From Fibrella aestuarina BUZ 2 (lineage in GTDB: Bacteria; Bacteroidota; Bacteroidia; Cytophagales; Spirosomataceae): 64,000 nt of DNA. This document shows positions 53,303-60,938 of this stretch, one piece after another (within the stretch, counting starts at the first letter, position 1; every line of letters starts with the position of its first letter). The notes beneath the pieces were generated by a model. That model saw only the letters and a list, made by a program, of their open reading frames with translations. It ran no database searches and was not told the origin of the DNA. Where the stretch lies: NCBI RefSeq assembly GCF_000331105.1, contig NC_020054.1, forward strand, positions 1,849,698 through 1,913,697, written 5' to 3'. The position numbers were made by a program, and so were the translations under genes.

Positions 53303-54169
53303 CTACGCCGACGGTGGCGTCCAGCCCAGCTTTTGCTTCAGGTCGAACGTATGGCCGGCGAAGAGCATCAGGATGTGGTGTTTATCGAAAGCAGTCTTCA
53401 ACGCCTTCATGGCCTCGCTCAGCGCCACCGCGTGCGGCGTGGTGGTTGGGTTTATCCAGAACGATAGCGAGAATTGGATGCTGTCGCCGAAACTCCGGTA
53501 GTTGAACTCGGGCTTGGGGGAGGGCAAGACAAACGGCAACGTACCTACAGCCGTCAGCGCCACCTGCTGAGCCGTATTCAGGTCGTCGAGGTATGATACG
53601 TTGGCCACTAGCTCGACCCGGCGCTGTCCCAGCCGCGAATAGTTGATGATTGGCTTCTGAAACACATCCTTGCTGGGCAGTTCCACCGTTTGCCCCTGCC
53701 CGTTGTCGAGCACCACCGACCGGAGCTTGATAGCGAGAACCTTACCCAAAAAACCGTTGGTTTCGACGGTGTCACCCACCTGAATGGGGCGCGCCAGGGC
53801 AATCATGGTGCCCGAAATAAAGTTGGCCGTCAGATCCTGAAAGGCGAAGCCCACGGCCAGCGCAATCACGCCAGCCCCTGCCAGCAGCGACGTTACGGTT
53901 TTGTCGAGCCCCAGCACACCCAGGGCAATGAACAGGCCGGCCGACACGATCAGCACCCGCACCACGGCCCCCGTGAGGTTCACCAGCGATAGGTTGTCGC
54001 TGACACGGGTTAGGCCGCGCACACTCCAGCGGCTGACCCAGCGCGAGAGCATGGCGAAAAAGAGCAGGAGCAATATGGCCACGGCAAGCTTAGGCACCAG
54101 CCGGGCCGCTTGCAGAAACCAACTGAGCAGTTCAGCGTAGATGAGCGAGGCCGCTTTTTGTAGATTCAT
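53303..54169 (-). CDS. MscS-type mechanosensitive channel
   Basis: 288 residues. Three hydrophobic segments at about 25-45, 65-85 and 95-120 make the small MscS core, with the pore-lining TM3 GAGVIALAVGFAFQDLTANFISG (about 99-121). The beta domain starts RPIQVGDTVETNGFLGKV (about 128-145) and SSPKPEF-type residues lead to the C-terminal alpha/beta cage. It opens on membrane tension to release solutes and protect against osmotic downshock. No signal peptide; inner membrane. It is not in an operon with the LytTR gene upstream, as a 120-bp gap separates them. Confidence 0.88.
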   Translation of the reverse strand: MNLQKAASLIYAELLSWFLQAARLVPKLAVAILLLLFFAMLSRWVSRWSVRGLTRVSDNLSLVNLTGAVVRVLIVSAGLFIALGVLGLDKTVTSLLAGAGVIALAVGFAFQDLTANFISGTMIALARPIQVGDTVETNGFLGKVLAIKLRSVVLDNGQGQTVELPSKDVFQKPIINYSRLGQRRVELVANVSYLDDLNTAQQVALTAVGTLPFVLPSPKPEFNYRSFGDSIQFSLSFWINPTTTPHAVALSEAMKALKTAFDKHHILMLFAGHTFDLKQKLGWTPPSA

Positions 54170-54292
54170 AAGGTGGTGTGTCTGTTACCCCGTCAGATTG
54201 GCTGCTCAAGAGCCATCAGAGAGGTAAACATACCTTATGTCAACGGGACTACGGAGCCTGATGTTTGGGGCACTGCCCGCTCAACCGGCCCG

Positions 54293-54628
54293 CTAACGTA
54301 CCCGTGCCCGCAGGGCGTCGCGGTAGCCGGGGCTGAGCGGCACCGGCAGTTTGTCGCCCATCAGCACCTGCTCGTGCTCAATTTTATGGATGTGCGCCAG
54401 ATTGATGGCATACGATTTATGAATGCGCATGAACTGCTCGGCCGGGAGCAGCGGCAGCACGTCGGCAAAGCGCATGCGGGCCACTACACGCCGGTCAGCT
54501 TCATAAAAAACGGCCGATTTTCCCTCCGATTCCACAAACAGCACCGCGTCGAGGTCAAGACCAACGGTTTCGTTCTGGGTATTGGTTACAACGAGTTGGT
54601 GGGGTTGCTGTCCGTCGGGAAGGGGCAT
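54293..54628 (-). CDS. Small LytTR DNA-binding protein
   Basis: 111 residues with a single LytTR domain: VLFVESEGKSAVFYEADRRVVARMRFADVLPLLPAEQFMRIHKSYAIN LAHIHKIE (split here; about 30-83). The RIHKSYAINL segment is the family's hallmark. There is no receiver domain, so it is a one-component regulator. Its start is 5 bp from the stop of a 56-residue membrane protein gene, suggesting that a membrane partner controls it, as in other LytTR regulatory systems. Targets are unknown. Confidence 0.82.
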   Translation of the reverse strand: MPLPDGQQPHQLVVTNTQNETVGLDLDAVLFVESEGKSAVFYEADRRVVARMRFADVLPLLPAEQFMRIHKSYAINLAHIHKIEHEQVLMGDKLPVPLSPGYRDALRARVR

Positions 54629-54633
54629 GGGGA

Positions 54634-54804
54634 TTACGCTTGCTTGCGCCGTTTTCGGGCAAAATAGGTGGTGAGAAGGCCCGCCGTAACGCCGCCGGTG
54701 ATAGCGGGAGAGGCTTCGTAACCGCCAAAGTAATGTAAAGCGGCGAAAATAAGTTGTAGGCCCAGCACGAAGCCAAGCAGCTTGATTAGGTCAGTACGGA
54801 TCAT
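54634..54804 (-). CDS. Small hydrophobic protein upstream of the LytTR regulator
   Basis: 56 residues (MIRTDLIKLLGFVLGLQL...RKRRKQA), from the ATG at 54802-54804 to the TAA at 54634-54636. Two hydrophobic segments are visible: LIKLLGFVLGLQLIFAALHYF (about 6-26) and GGVTAGLLTTYF (about 38-49), then a basic C-terminus (ARKRRKQA) that would be cytoplasmic. This is likely a small inner-membrane protein, possibly the sensor or anchor for the LytTR protein five bases downstream. No family assigned. Confidence 0.55.
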   Translation of the reverse strand: MIRTDLIKLLGFVLGLQLIFAALHYFGGYEASPAITGGVTAGLLTTYFARKRRKQA

Positions 54805-54911
54805 AGCCTGAAAGAGGAAAGTCTACTAATATACAAGATTTCTCCGTGTATAGGTTTCCTCGAGGGCAATAATCAGTAACTCGAATTGTCGCATTGGGGC
54901 GTGTTAGGCTC

Positions 54912-55121
54912 TTACGCGTTGTCTTTAACCCGGCGCAGGGTACGGCCCCCCAGCGCCAGACCCAGCAGCGCCAGCACGATCAGATACCAGGTCAGTGTGC
55001 CGGTCGCCACATAATCGACGATCGCTTTCAGGGCCGAAAAAACGCCTACCAGCAGAAACAGCGTAGCCAGTAACAACTGAGGGCGTGACGGCAGGGGAGA
55101 AGGGGCTGGTTTCTTTGGCAC
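54912..55121 (-). CDS. Small two-helix membrane protein
   Basis: 69 residues with a GTG start (55119-55121); no ATG is in frame before a stop. A Pro/Lys-rich N-terminus (KKPAPSPLPSRP) is followed by two hydrophobic helices, LLLATLFLLVGVFSALKAIVDYV (about 16-38) and LTWYLIVLALLGLALGG (about 43-59), and a basic tail. It is probably an inner-membrane peptide. It is separated by about 107 bp from the small gene downstream. Confidence 0.5.
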   Translation of the reverse strand: MPKKPAPSPLPSRPQLLLATLFLLVGVFSALKAIVDYVATGTLTWYLIVLALLGLALGGRTLRRVKDNA

Positions 55122-55171
55122 AGCAACTGAGATTGGGATAGCTTAACAACCCCAAAATTGGTTGAGCCGGT

Positions 55172-55357
55172 TCAATCGGGCAAGACCAGACTGGGGGTCT
55201 GGTACACGGCGTACAGTGCCTGGGTGGATACCGTTCGGGTCACATGCGCTACCGGCGAACGCGGCGTCAGGTTGCGCCGGATCAGGGCTACTACGGATAG
55301 GGAGCCCAGGAAGATCACGATCCAGGCGAAGGTTCTGATAATCGATGCAGGCTGCAT
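55172..55357 (-). CDS. Small single-helix membrane protein
   Basis: 61 residues from an ATG at 55355-55357. One helix is visible, IIRTFAWIVIFLGSLSVVALIRR (about 6-28), followed by a polar tail ending LVLPD. It resembles short membrane peptides found near other small envelope genes. It lies 50 bp upstream of the two-helix protein on the same strand, and divergent from the DUF1624 gene about 150 bp away. Its coding status rests on the good start, membrane helix and lack of conflicting genes. Confidence 0.45.
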   Translation of the reverse strand: MQPASIIRTFAWIVIFLGSLSVVALIRRNLTPRSPVAHVTRTVSTQALYAVYQTPSLVLPD

Positions 55358-55506
55358 AAAGGAAAGTTGAGTGTGTGGTCATTGACTGACGGCTCAAACC
55401 TACAGCATGACCCCACACCGGGCAAAGCAGTTGGGATAAAGTGCCCAAAGAATGGGAGGAACTGCCCCTTTTTGGGGATATATTGCTTCCCTTCCTAGTC
55501 CTCGTC

Positions 55507-56676
55507 ATGCATCGTATCACCAGTATCGACATTACCCGTGGGTTAGTCATGGTCATTATGGCCCTCGATCACGTCCGCGATCTGCTCCATTTGCCCGCGC
55601 TGACACAAAACCCAACCGACCTGGCCACCACCACGCCCGCGCTCTTTTTTACCCGCTGGATCACGCACCTTTGCGCGCCCACCTTCGTCTTTCTGTCGGG
55701 TACGTCGGCTTACCTGTCGTTGCAGCGGCGCAGTGGTGCGTCGGCGCGGGGCGCTGCGCGGCAGTTTCTGCTGAAGCGGGGGCTGGTGTTGCTCCTGCTC
55801 GAACTAACGCTGATCAACTTCGCCTTTTGGTTCGATATTCAGTTTCGTACCATCATGTTGCAGGTCATCTTTGCTATTGGCGGCGGCTTGATGGTATTGT
55901 CGCTGTTGGCCCGGCTACCCGTCCGCTGGGTCGGGGCGCTGGGTGCGCTGATCGTCGTCGGTCATTTGCTACTGCCGGGTTTACCGCCCACTACGCCGCA
56001 GGGGCTGCAAGTGCTCTGGTCGGTGTTGTTCCGGCCTAACCTCTTCACCGTCAGTCCGGCATTCTCGCTGCTGGTGGCCTATCCGCTGGTGCCCTGGCTG
56101 GGGCTGATGCTGATCGGTTATGCCACGGGGCCCCTGTTTGAGCGACCCCTCGCCCAGCGCAAGGCGCTATGGTGGCGGCTAGGGTTAGGTACGTTGGCGG
56201 TCTTTGGGTTGCTCCGGTTTCTCAACGGTTACGGCGACCCGGCGCCCTGGGCGGTGCAACCAACCAGCGTCTTTACGCTGCTGTCCTTTCTGAACGTAAG
56301 CAAGTACCCGCCCTCGTTGCTGTATGGGCTGCTGATGATTGGTCTGATGCTGCTCATCCTGGCGCTGGCCGAAGGTGCCGACAACGCCTTCACGCGCTGG
56401 TTGCAGGTTTACGGCTCGGTGCCCATGTTTTACTACATCCTGCACTGGTATCTGGTGCACATCAGCATGGTGGTAATGGTGCTGTTACAGGGCTACTCGC
56501 TGGGTCAGCTGCCCATTGGCACGCTTAGCTTTGGCCGGCCACCCGGCGCTGGCGTATCGCTGCCGGTGGTGTATGGCGTCTGGATCGGGCTGGTGTTGGC
56601 CTTGTATCCTCTGTGTCGTTGGTACAGCCGCTATAAAGCCGCCCACCCTGAATTGGGTTGGTTGCGGTACATATAA
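55507..56676 (+). CDS. DUF1624 membrane protein (HGSNAT-like acyltransferase fold)
   Basis: 389 residues from the ATG at 55507; the frame is open further upstream only from a GTG. MHRITSIDITRGLVMVIMALDHVRDLLH is the N-terminal signature of DUF1624, related to the catalytic part of heparan-alpha-glucosaminide N-acetyltransferase (the conserved region around DITRGLVM...DH). About ten membrane helices follow (for instance CAPTFVFLSGTSAYL, LLLLELTLINFAFWF, FYYILHWYLVHISMVVMVLL). It may acylate a surface glycan at the inner membrane. Bounded downstream by a terminator shared with the convergent gene. Confidence 0.82.
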   Translation: MHRITSIDITRGLVMVIMALDHVRDLLHLPALTQNPTDLATTTPALFFTRWITHLCAPTFVFLSGTSAYLSLQRRSGASARGAARQFLLKRGLVLLLLELTLINFAFWFDIQFRTIMLQVIFAIGGGLMVLSLLARLPVRWVGALGALIVVGHLLLPGLPPTTPQGLQVLWSVLFRPNLFTVSPAFSLLVAYPLVPWLGLMLIGYATGPLFERPLAQRKALWWRLGLGTLAVFGLLRFLNGYGDPAPWAVQPTSVFTLLSFLNVSKYPPSLLYGLLMIGLMLLILALAEGADNAFTRWLQVYGSVPMFYYILHWYLVHISMVVMVLLQGYSLGQLPIGTLSFGRPPGAGVSLPVVYGVWIGLVLALYPLCRWYSRYKAAHPELGWLRYI

Positions 56677-56679
56677 AGA

Positions 56680-56723
56680 CGATTCCCGTTGGCTATTGTA
56701 TGTGTAATAGCCAACGGGAATCG
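56680..56723. terminator. Bidirectional terminator between convergent genes
   Basis: Arms 56680-56697 and 56706-56723 are perfect 18-bp complements (CGATTCCCGTTGGCTATT) with an 8-nt loop. It is 3 bp past the DUF1624 stop and 14 bp before the convergent stop at 56737. Confidence 0.75.
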
Positions 56724-56736
56724 CAAAACGGGAAAC

Positions 56737-58503
56737 TCAAAACTGATAAAATACCCGGGCACGCAGGCCAGCCGAGGCGGCGTTGACACCGCTGCGTTGA
56801 CCCATGATCGGCGCCGAGGCGATGGGGCTAAGCTGTGCCACGAATGGGCCGAACTGCCGTTCCAGCCCAGCGCCGAACGTCCAGCTGCTGTAGAGACCCA
56901 CGGGCCGCGAATACGTCAGATTTCGTTGCTCGTAATCGCGCGGGATGCGTTCATAGGCAAAGCTTACGGTCTCGCTCGGGTCCAGGCCAATCGTTGCGCC
57001 AACAAAGGGGGTCAGGAAAAATTTCCGACCGATATCCAGCCGGTAGCCCACCTGAACGGGCATTAGCACGGCCGAGGCTGTCCGATTGATATCGAAGAAT
57101 TTGCGAATCACCGGAAACGGGTTGCCCGGCCCCATGTTGCCCGCCCCGACCTCGTTGGGGTATTCCCGCCGGAAATCGTGTTTGGTCCGTTCGCTGAACT
57201 GAATTTCGGTTTGGTACGAATCGCCCGACCAGGTTGCCTGCCCAAAGCCCGCGCTAATCGTCAGTCGATTGTTGACCACCAGTTCGCCGTAAACGCCGTA
57301 GGTGGTCATCGCGGTCGTCGCATCGCCGCCCACGCCCAGCCGCCAGCGGAGGTTCGTGGGGTTGGTGTGTTTTTCGGGGATGGCCGCGGCTACCTCAGCC
57401 GGAGCCAGTGCGTAGGGTGATCGATAGCGCACTCGCCGTAGTCGTCGTTGCCAGCTATCGACCCACTCGTCTGACTGGGCCAGGCTGGCAATTCGATCGA
57501 CCGATTTAATGTTCGCCAAAAACGACGCCCCCGTTGGCTGCGTCGGTGGGGCGGTTGGTGAGGTGGCACCGGGTGCGTTCGTTACCCGATCGACCGGATT
57601 GGCATTTGAGTAGACAGGTGTTTCATGCAGACGTGGCGATGAGGAACGCGTTGGAGAAGTGGGCACTGATGAATTGAACGTACCTGATGGCTGATTGCCA
57701 CCGCTGGTATTGGGCGCGGCGCGTTGCGATAACAACGTTCGCCGGTTGCCCTTCCGCGACCCGACCCGGTTGGCTACCGACCGATCTGCTGATCCGGTAC
57801 CGGCGCTGACTTCGGCGCGCCCGTTGGTCGTCGGCATGCCATTGCCGCTGGCCTCGGGCGTTGCGGCATCTGGTTCAGGCGGTGAGGTAGGCGCGGCTAC
57901 GACCCGTTCGTCCGTTGCGCGGGGCAAGGCACCTTGCGGCTGAGCCGTTCGGGTCGACCAGCGTTCGGCAGGCAACGTACCTGGTGCATCGGCGGCGTTG
58001 GGTTCAGCTACCGGCACTGGCACTGAATTGGGTACAACCCGTGGCGGAACGGCCGAGCGCGACAGCGACGTACCCGGCGCCACACCCGCCGGCGCGAACG
58101 TACCTGACCCGGCACCCGGCTCCAGTGGCGACGGCATAGCCACCGGCACGCGCTGCACCACATACACCGTATCGGGGCGGGGTTGGCTGGCAATGTCCGT
58201 AACGGTCTTTTGCAGGCTCGTCTGCACCTGTTCCAGCTTCGATACCGTGGTGGTCAGCGTCTGAATCCGGTCGTTCAGCGTTTGGTTGGTCCGGTATTGC
58301 CAGATCGACACCACCAGCAGGCTGGCGGCTGCCGCGGCCGTGAAAGCTGGTTGCAGCCAATGCACGGGTGCGTGCCAGATCGAAGGCGGAAAGCCCCGGC
58401 CAGCCATAAACCGCCGCAATTGCGTCCAATTTTTTTCTTGAAATGGCGGATTGACCTCCTCCAGTTTTCGCCGGAGCGCGTCGTCAAAACGGTCATTAGT
58501 CAT
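56737..58503 (-). CDS. Putative anti-sigma-type protein with C-terminal outer-membrane beta-barrel
   Basis: 588 residues. Residues 1-45 are cytoplasmic and charged (DDALRRKLEEVNPPFQEKNW), like the ECF-binding end of anti-sigma factors. A membrane helix follows at about 49-70 (FTAAAAASLLVVSIWQY), then a periplasmic coiled coil (about 75-105) and a long Pro/Thr/Ser-rich linker (110-375). The last 200 residues show amphipathic beta-strands (WRLGVGGDATTAMTTYGVYGELVV; FFLTPFVGATIGLD) and a terminal Phe, as in outer-membrane beta-barrels. The start overlaps the sigma-factor stop by 8 bp, suggesting coupled translation. One chain crossing both membranes would be unusual. Confidence 0.72.
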   Translation of the reverse strand: MTNDRFDDALRRKLEEVNPPFQEKNWTQLRRFMAGRGFPPSIWHAPVHWLQPAFTAAAAASLLVVSIWQYRTNQTLNDRIQTLTTTVSKLEQVQTSLQKTVTDIASQPRPDTVYVVQRVPVAMPSPLEPGAGSGTFAPAGVAPGTSLSRSAVPPRVVPNSVPVPVAEPNAADAPGTLPAERWSTRTAQPQGALPRATDERVVAAPTSPPEPDAATPEASGNGMPTTNGRAEVSAGTGSADRSVANRVGSRKGNRRTLLSQRAAPNTSGGNQPSGTFNSSVPTSPTRSSSPRLHETPVYSNANPVDRVTNAPGATSPTAPPTQPTGASFLANIKSVDRIASLAQSDEWVDSWQRRLRRVRYRSPYALAPAEVAAAIPEKHTNPTNLRWRLGVGGDATTAMTTYGVYGELVVNNRLTISAGFGQATWSGDSYQTEIQFSERTKHDFRREYPNEVGAGNMGPGNPFPVIRKFFDINRTASAVLMPVQVGYRLDIGRKFFLTPFVGATIGLDPSETVSFAYERIPRDYEQRNLTYSRPVGLYSSWTFGAGLERQFGPFVAQLSPIASAPIMGQRSGVNAASAGLRARVFYQF

Positions 58504-59110
58504 AGTAGCGGGAAGAAGACTGTGGATGAGATGACCGGTGGGCCATCGTAACTAATTCCTGAAGCCGAAGCCGGGCGCGCAAGAAATGGGAGCGAACCGT
58601 CGCCTCGTTGGCATTAAGGCTATCGGCTACCTCGCGCAGGCTGTAGCCGTCGACCACATGCATCATAAACACGGTGCGGGGCACAGGCGGCAGCTGTTGC
58701 ACCAGACTCAGAATCTCGTCGGCCGAGAGCCGGTCGACCACCGTCTCGTCGGTGTTGGCCACGTCGGGTGGCGTATGCGCCGGATTGGCCGGGGTTGCGG
58801 AGATCGTGTCGAGCTTGTGGTATTTACGGTGGTAGCTGATGGCCGTATTCACCACGATGGTGCGGAGCCAGGCCTTAAACGGCAGGGCCGAATCGTAGGA
58901 GCCGAGGTGCTGGAATACCTTCAGGAAGCTTTCGTTCAGCACATCGTCGGCCTCATCGACATTCGCCATGTAGCGCAGGCATATGCTCTTGGCATAGCTA
59001 TAGTATTGCCGAAACAGCGTTCGTTGCGCGCGAACGTCGTTGCCTCGGCAAGCCTCGATAACACTCAGCAAATCGTTATCGGTAAACGTAGATTTTCGGC
59101 GAAACAGCAA
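58496..59110 (-). CDS. ECF-family RNA polymerase sigma factor
   Basis: 204 residues. Sigma region 2 is visible in RTLFRQYYSYAKSICLRYMANVDEADDVLNESFLKVFQHL (about 30-70, with the DEADDVLNE core). Region 4 is seen near the C-terminus (LPPVPRTVFMMHVVDGYSLREVADSLNANEATVRSHFLRARLRL, about 140-183). It directs RNA polymerase to promoters of a regulon that is not visible here. The overlapping downstream gene likely encodes its membrane regulator. The pair is divergent from 59272. Confidence 0.9.
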   Translation of the reverse strand: MLFRRKSTFTDNDLLSVIEACRGNDVRAQRTLFRQYYSYAKSICLRYMANVDEADDVLNESFLKVFQHLGSYDSALPFKAWLRTIVVNTAISYHRKYHKLDTISATPANPAHTPPDVANTDETVVDRLSADEILSLVQQLPPVPRTVFMMHVVDGYSLREVADSLNANEATVRSHFLRARLRLQELVTMAHRSSHPQSSSRYYD

Positions 59111-59271
59111 GCCCGTTAGTAGCTAAGGTCCATAATTAGAAGTCAGTTTTTCTTACGCCACACGGCGTGAAAGTGTTGCAGTGGCAGGCCATACCGGGTC
59201 AAAAAAAAGCGCAATAATTCGTTGAGTGTCTGGTGCAACGCTCCATTCATCGGCCGCGTAAAGAAGGGCAA

Positions 59272-59976
59272 ATGACCGACAGGATAATGAATATACTTAT
59301 ACTGGGTGGAATGCAAGCCTATGGGCCGGGCCTGCCTGGCGGCAAGAGCTACGTGAGTCAGCTAATCAGGCGGCTTCGGGCCGATGGATACGCGGTGCAG
59401 GTCGACCAATATGGACCGCTGACGCTACCAGAAGCGGCTACGTTGCTGTCGCGGCTGAAACTGTACGACTACGACTACCTGCTTCTGCAACTGGGCGATG
59501 CAGAACTGGCCCAACCCTACCGGTGGCCTGTTCGCCACCCCGCCACCCACCTCAACCCAAGCCTGGGTACGTGGCTGCGACGGCGGGTCAGTCAGCTGCA
59601 TTTGTGGGCGCGGCGCCATCAGACCGCTCCGATGCGCGTGCTGCGGCATCAGCTGGCCACGGTGCTGATGCTGGTACAACCCTACCGTAACCGCACGCTG
59701 ATGGTGCCGCCCCTGCCCCAGCGCCGGGCGGGGGCAGCGTTGCAACAAGCGCTGACCCAATCGCTTTTCCTCGACGAGTCACGGCTGTGGGGTGTTCCCT
59801 GCTACGACGTGGCAACGTTGCTCGACCACGATAGCCTGCTGTTTCAGACCGACACGACCGATGACCTGAACGAGTTGGCGCACGAACTGCTGGGCAGCAC
59901 CCTGCACACCCAACTGATTGAACACGATCCCGTGCCACCTGAGCGCCCCCGCTGGCGTCGCCCGTCTACGTCTTAA
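59272..59976 (+). CDS. Hypothetical cytoplasmic protein, SGNH-like N-terminus
   Basis: 234 residues from the ATG at 59272; a second ATG at 59287 (MNILILGG) is an equally good start. MNILILGGMQAYGPGLPGGKSYVSQLIRRLR has the strand-turn-helix look of an SGNH/GDSL-type or small nucleotide-binding fold, but the GDS nucleophile motif is absent. YDYDYLLLQLGDAELAQP (about 75-92) could be the second strand. No signal peptide. The C-terminal 20 residues are basic and Pro-rich. Family unknown. It is divergent from the sigma-factor gene and 54 bp upstream of the PepSY-like lipoprotein gene. Confidence 0.6.
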   Translation: MTDRIMNILILGGMQAYGPGLPGGKSYVSQLIRRLRADGYAVQVDQYGPLTLPEAATLLSRLKLYDYDYLLLQLGDAELAQPYRWPVRHPATHLNPSLGTWLRRRVSQLHLWARRHQTAPMRVLRHQLATVLMLVQPYRNRTLMVPPLPQRRAGAALQQALTQSLFLDESRLWGVPCYDVATLLDHDSLLFQTDTTDDLNELAHELLGSTLHTQLIEHDPVPPERPRWRRPSTS

Positions 59977-60030
59977 TCGCCTTACCCCGTACGCGTTCCA
60001 TAGTCCAATTCCCAATTCACGAAAACCACT

Positions 60031-60735
60031 ATGCTCCAAAAACTCTTATTCGGGCTGGCGCTGCTCGTCGCCGTGGCGGCCTGCACCCAGCAAAACAACT
60101 CGCTCGATCCGCAGCAGGACGACGAAGCCACGGCGGTGATCAACTCGCTGGCCCGGCTGGGCAACCCCAACAACGCCACCGGCGTTACCGGCAAGCCCTG
60201 TAGCGAAACCCTGATCGACAAAGCGCAGGTGCCGCAGGCCATTTTCGACTACCTGGCCAAAACCTACCCGACCTACGCCTTTGTGCAGGCCGAGCAGGGC
60301 ACCGATCCCAAAGGCGCGACCTTCTACGAAATCCAGTTTACGCTCGATGGCAAGAAGCGGCAACTCCATTTCGACGCGGCTGGCACCGTACTGGCTGGCC
60401 CCGGCAACGGCCCGAAAGGCCCCGGCCCCGGTGGCCCCAAGGGCTTCACGGCAACGCCACCCGTCCGGACCGACATTACTATCGATAAACTGCCGAAGCC
60501 GGTACTCGATTACATGGCGGTCAATTTTACCGGGTATACGTTCGTAAAGGCTGAAGTCGTCACCGACCCCACCACCGGCGCCGTGCTGTTTTATGATGTA
60601 CGTTACACGCTGAACGGGAAGACCCGCGACGCTCACTTCGACGTAAACGGTAATCTGCAGGCGCCGAAACGCGGACCTGGTGGCCCCGGTGGCGGTCCCG
60701 GTGGTCCGGGCGGTGGCCCCGGTAATGGCGGTTGA
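60031..60735 (+). CDS. PepSY-like lipoprotein with Gly/Pro-rich tail
   Basis: 234 residues. Lipoprotein signal with the lipobox VAAC (Cys12-14 region). Two repeated PepSY-like (beta-lactamase-inhibitor-type) domains follow: LAKTYPTYAFVQAEQGTDPKGATFYEIQFTLDGKKRQLHFDAAG (about 75-118) and MAVNFTGYTFVKAEVVTDPTTGAVLFYDVRYTLNGKTRDAHFDVNG (about 168-212). They are joined and ended by Gly/Pro-rich stretches (GPKGPGPGGPKG; GGPGGGPGGPGGG). These proteins are anchored in the periplasm or at the surface; the role is uncertain. It is followed by a strong terminator. Confidence 0.78.
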   Translation: MLQKLLFGLALLVAVAACTQQNNSLDPQQDDEATAVINSLARLGNPNNATGVTGKPCSETLIDKAQVPQAIFDYLAKTYPTYAFVQAEQGTDPKGATFYEIQFTLDGKKRQLHFDAAGTVLAGPGNGPKGPGPGGPKGFTATPPVRTDITIDKLPKPVLDYMAVNFTGYTFVKAEVVTDPTTGAVLFYDVRYTLNGKTRDAHFDVNGNLQAPKRGPGGPGGGPGGPGGGPGNGG

Positions 60736-60759
60736 TTAACGAACTAACCTATGATGATG

Positions 60760-60790
60760 GCCCCTACCTGCGCAGGTAGGGGCTTTTTTT
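60760..60790 (+). terminator. Intrinsic terminator after the PepSY-like gene
   Basis: A perfect 24-nt palindrome (60760-60783, GCCCCTACCTGC / GCAGGTAGGGGC) is followed directly by a T7 tract (60784-60790). It lies 25 bp past the stop. Confidence 0.9.
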
Positions 60791-60938
60791 GTGTGGGCGT
60801 GTTTCTGGTGCGCTCGCTAAAGCGCAGGTGGATCAGGGGTAAAATGGCTGCGTTGCGACTTACGCTAGTAGAGCCCTCGCTAACGATCACCAAACGGTTT
60901 GATAGCGGTTGGGCAGCTTCCTAAAATCAACGTTCGCT

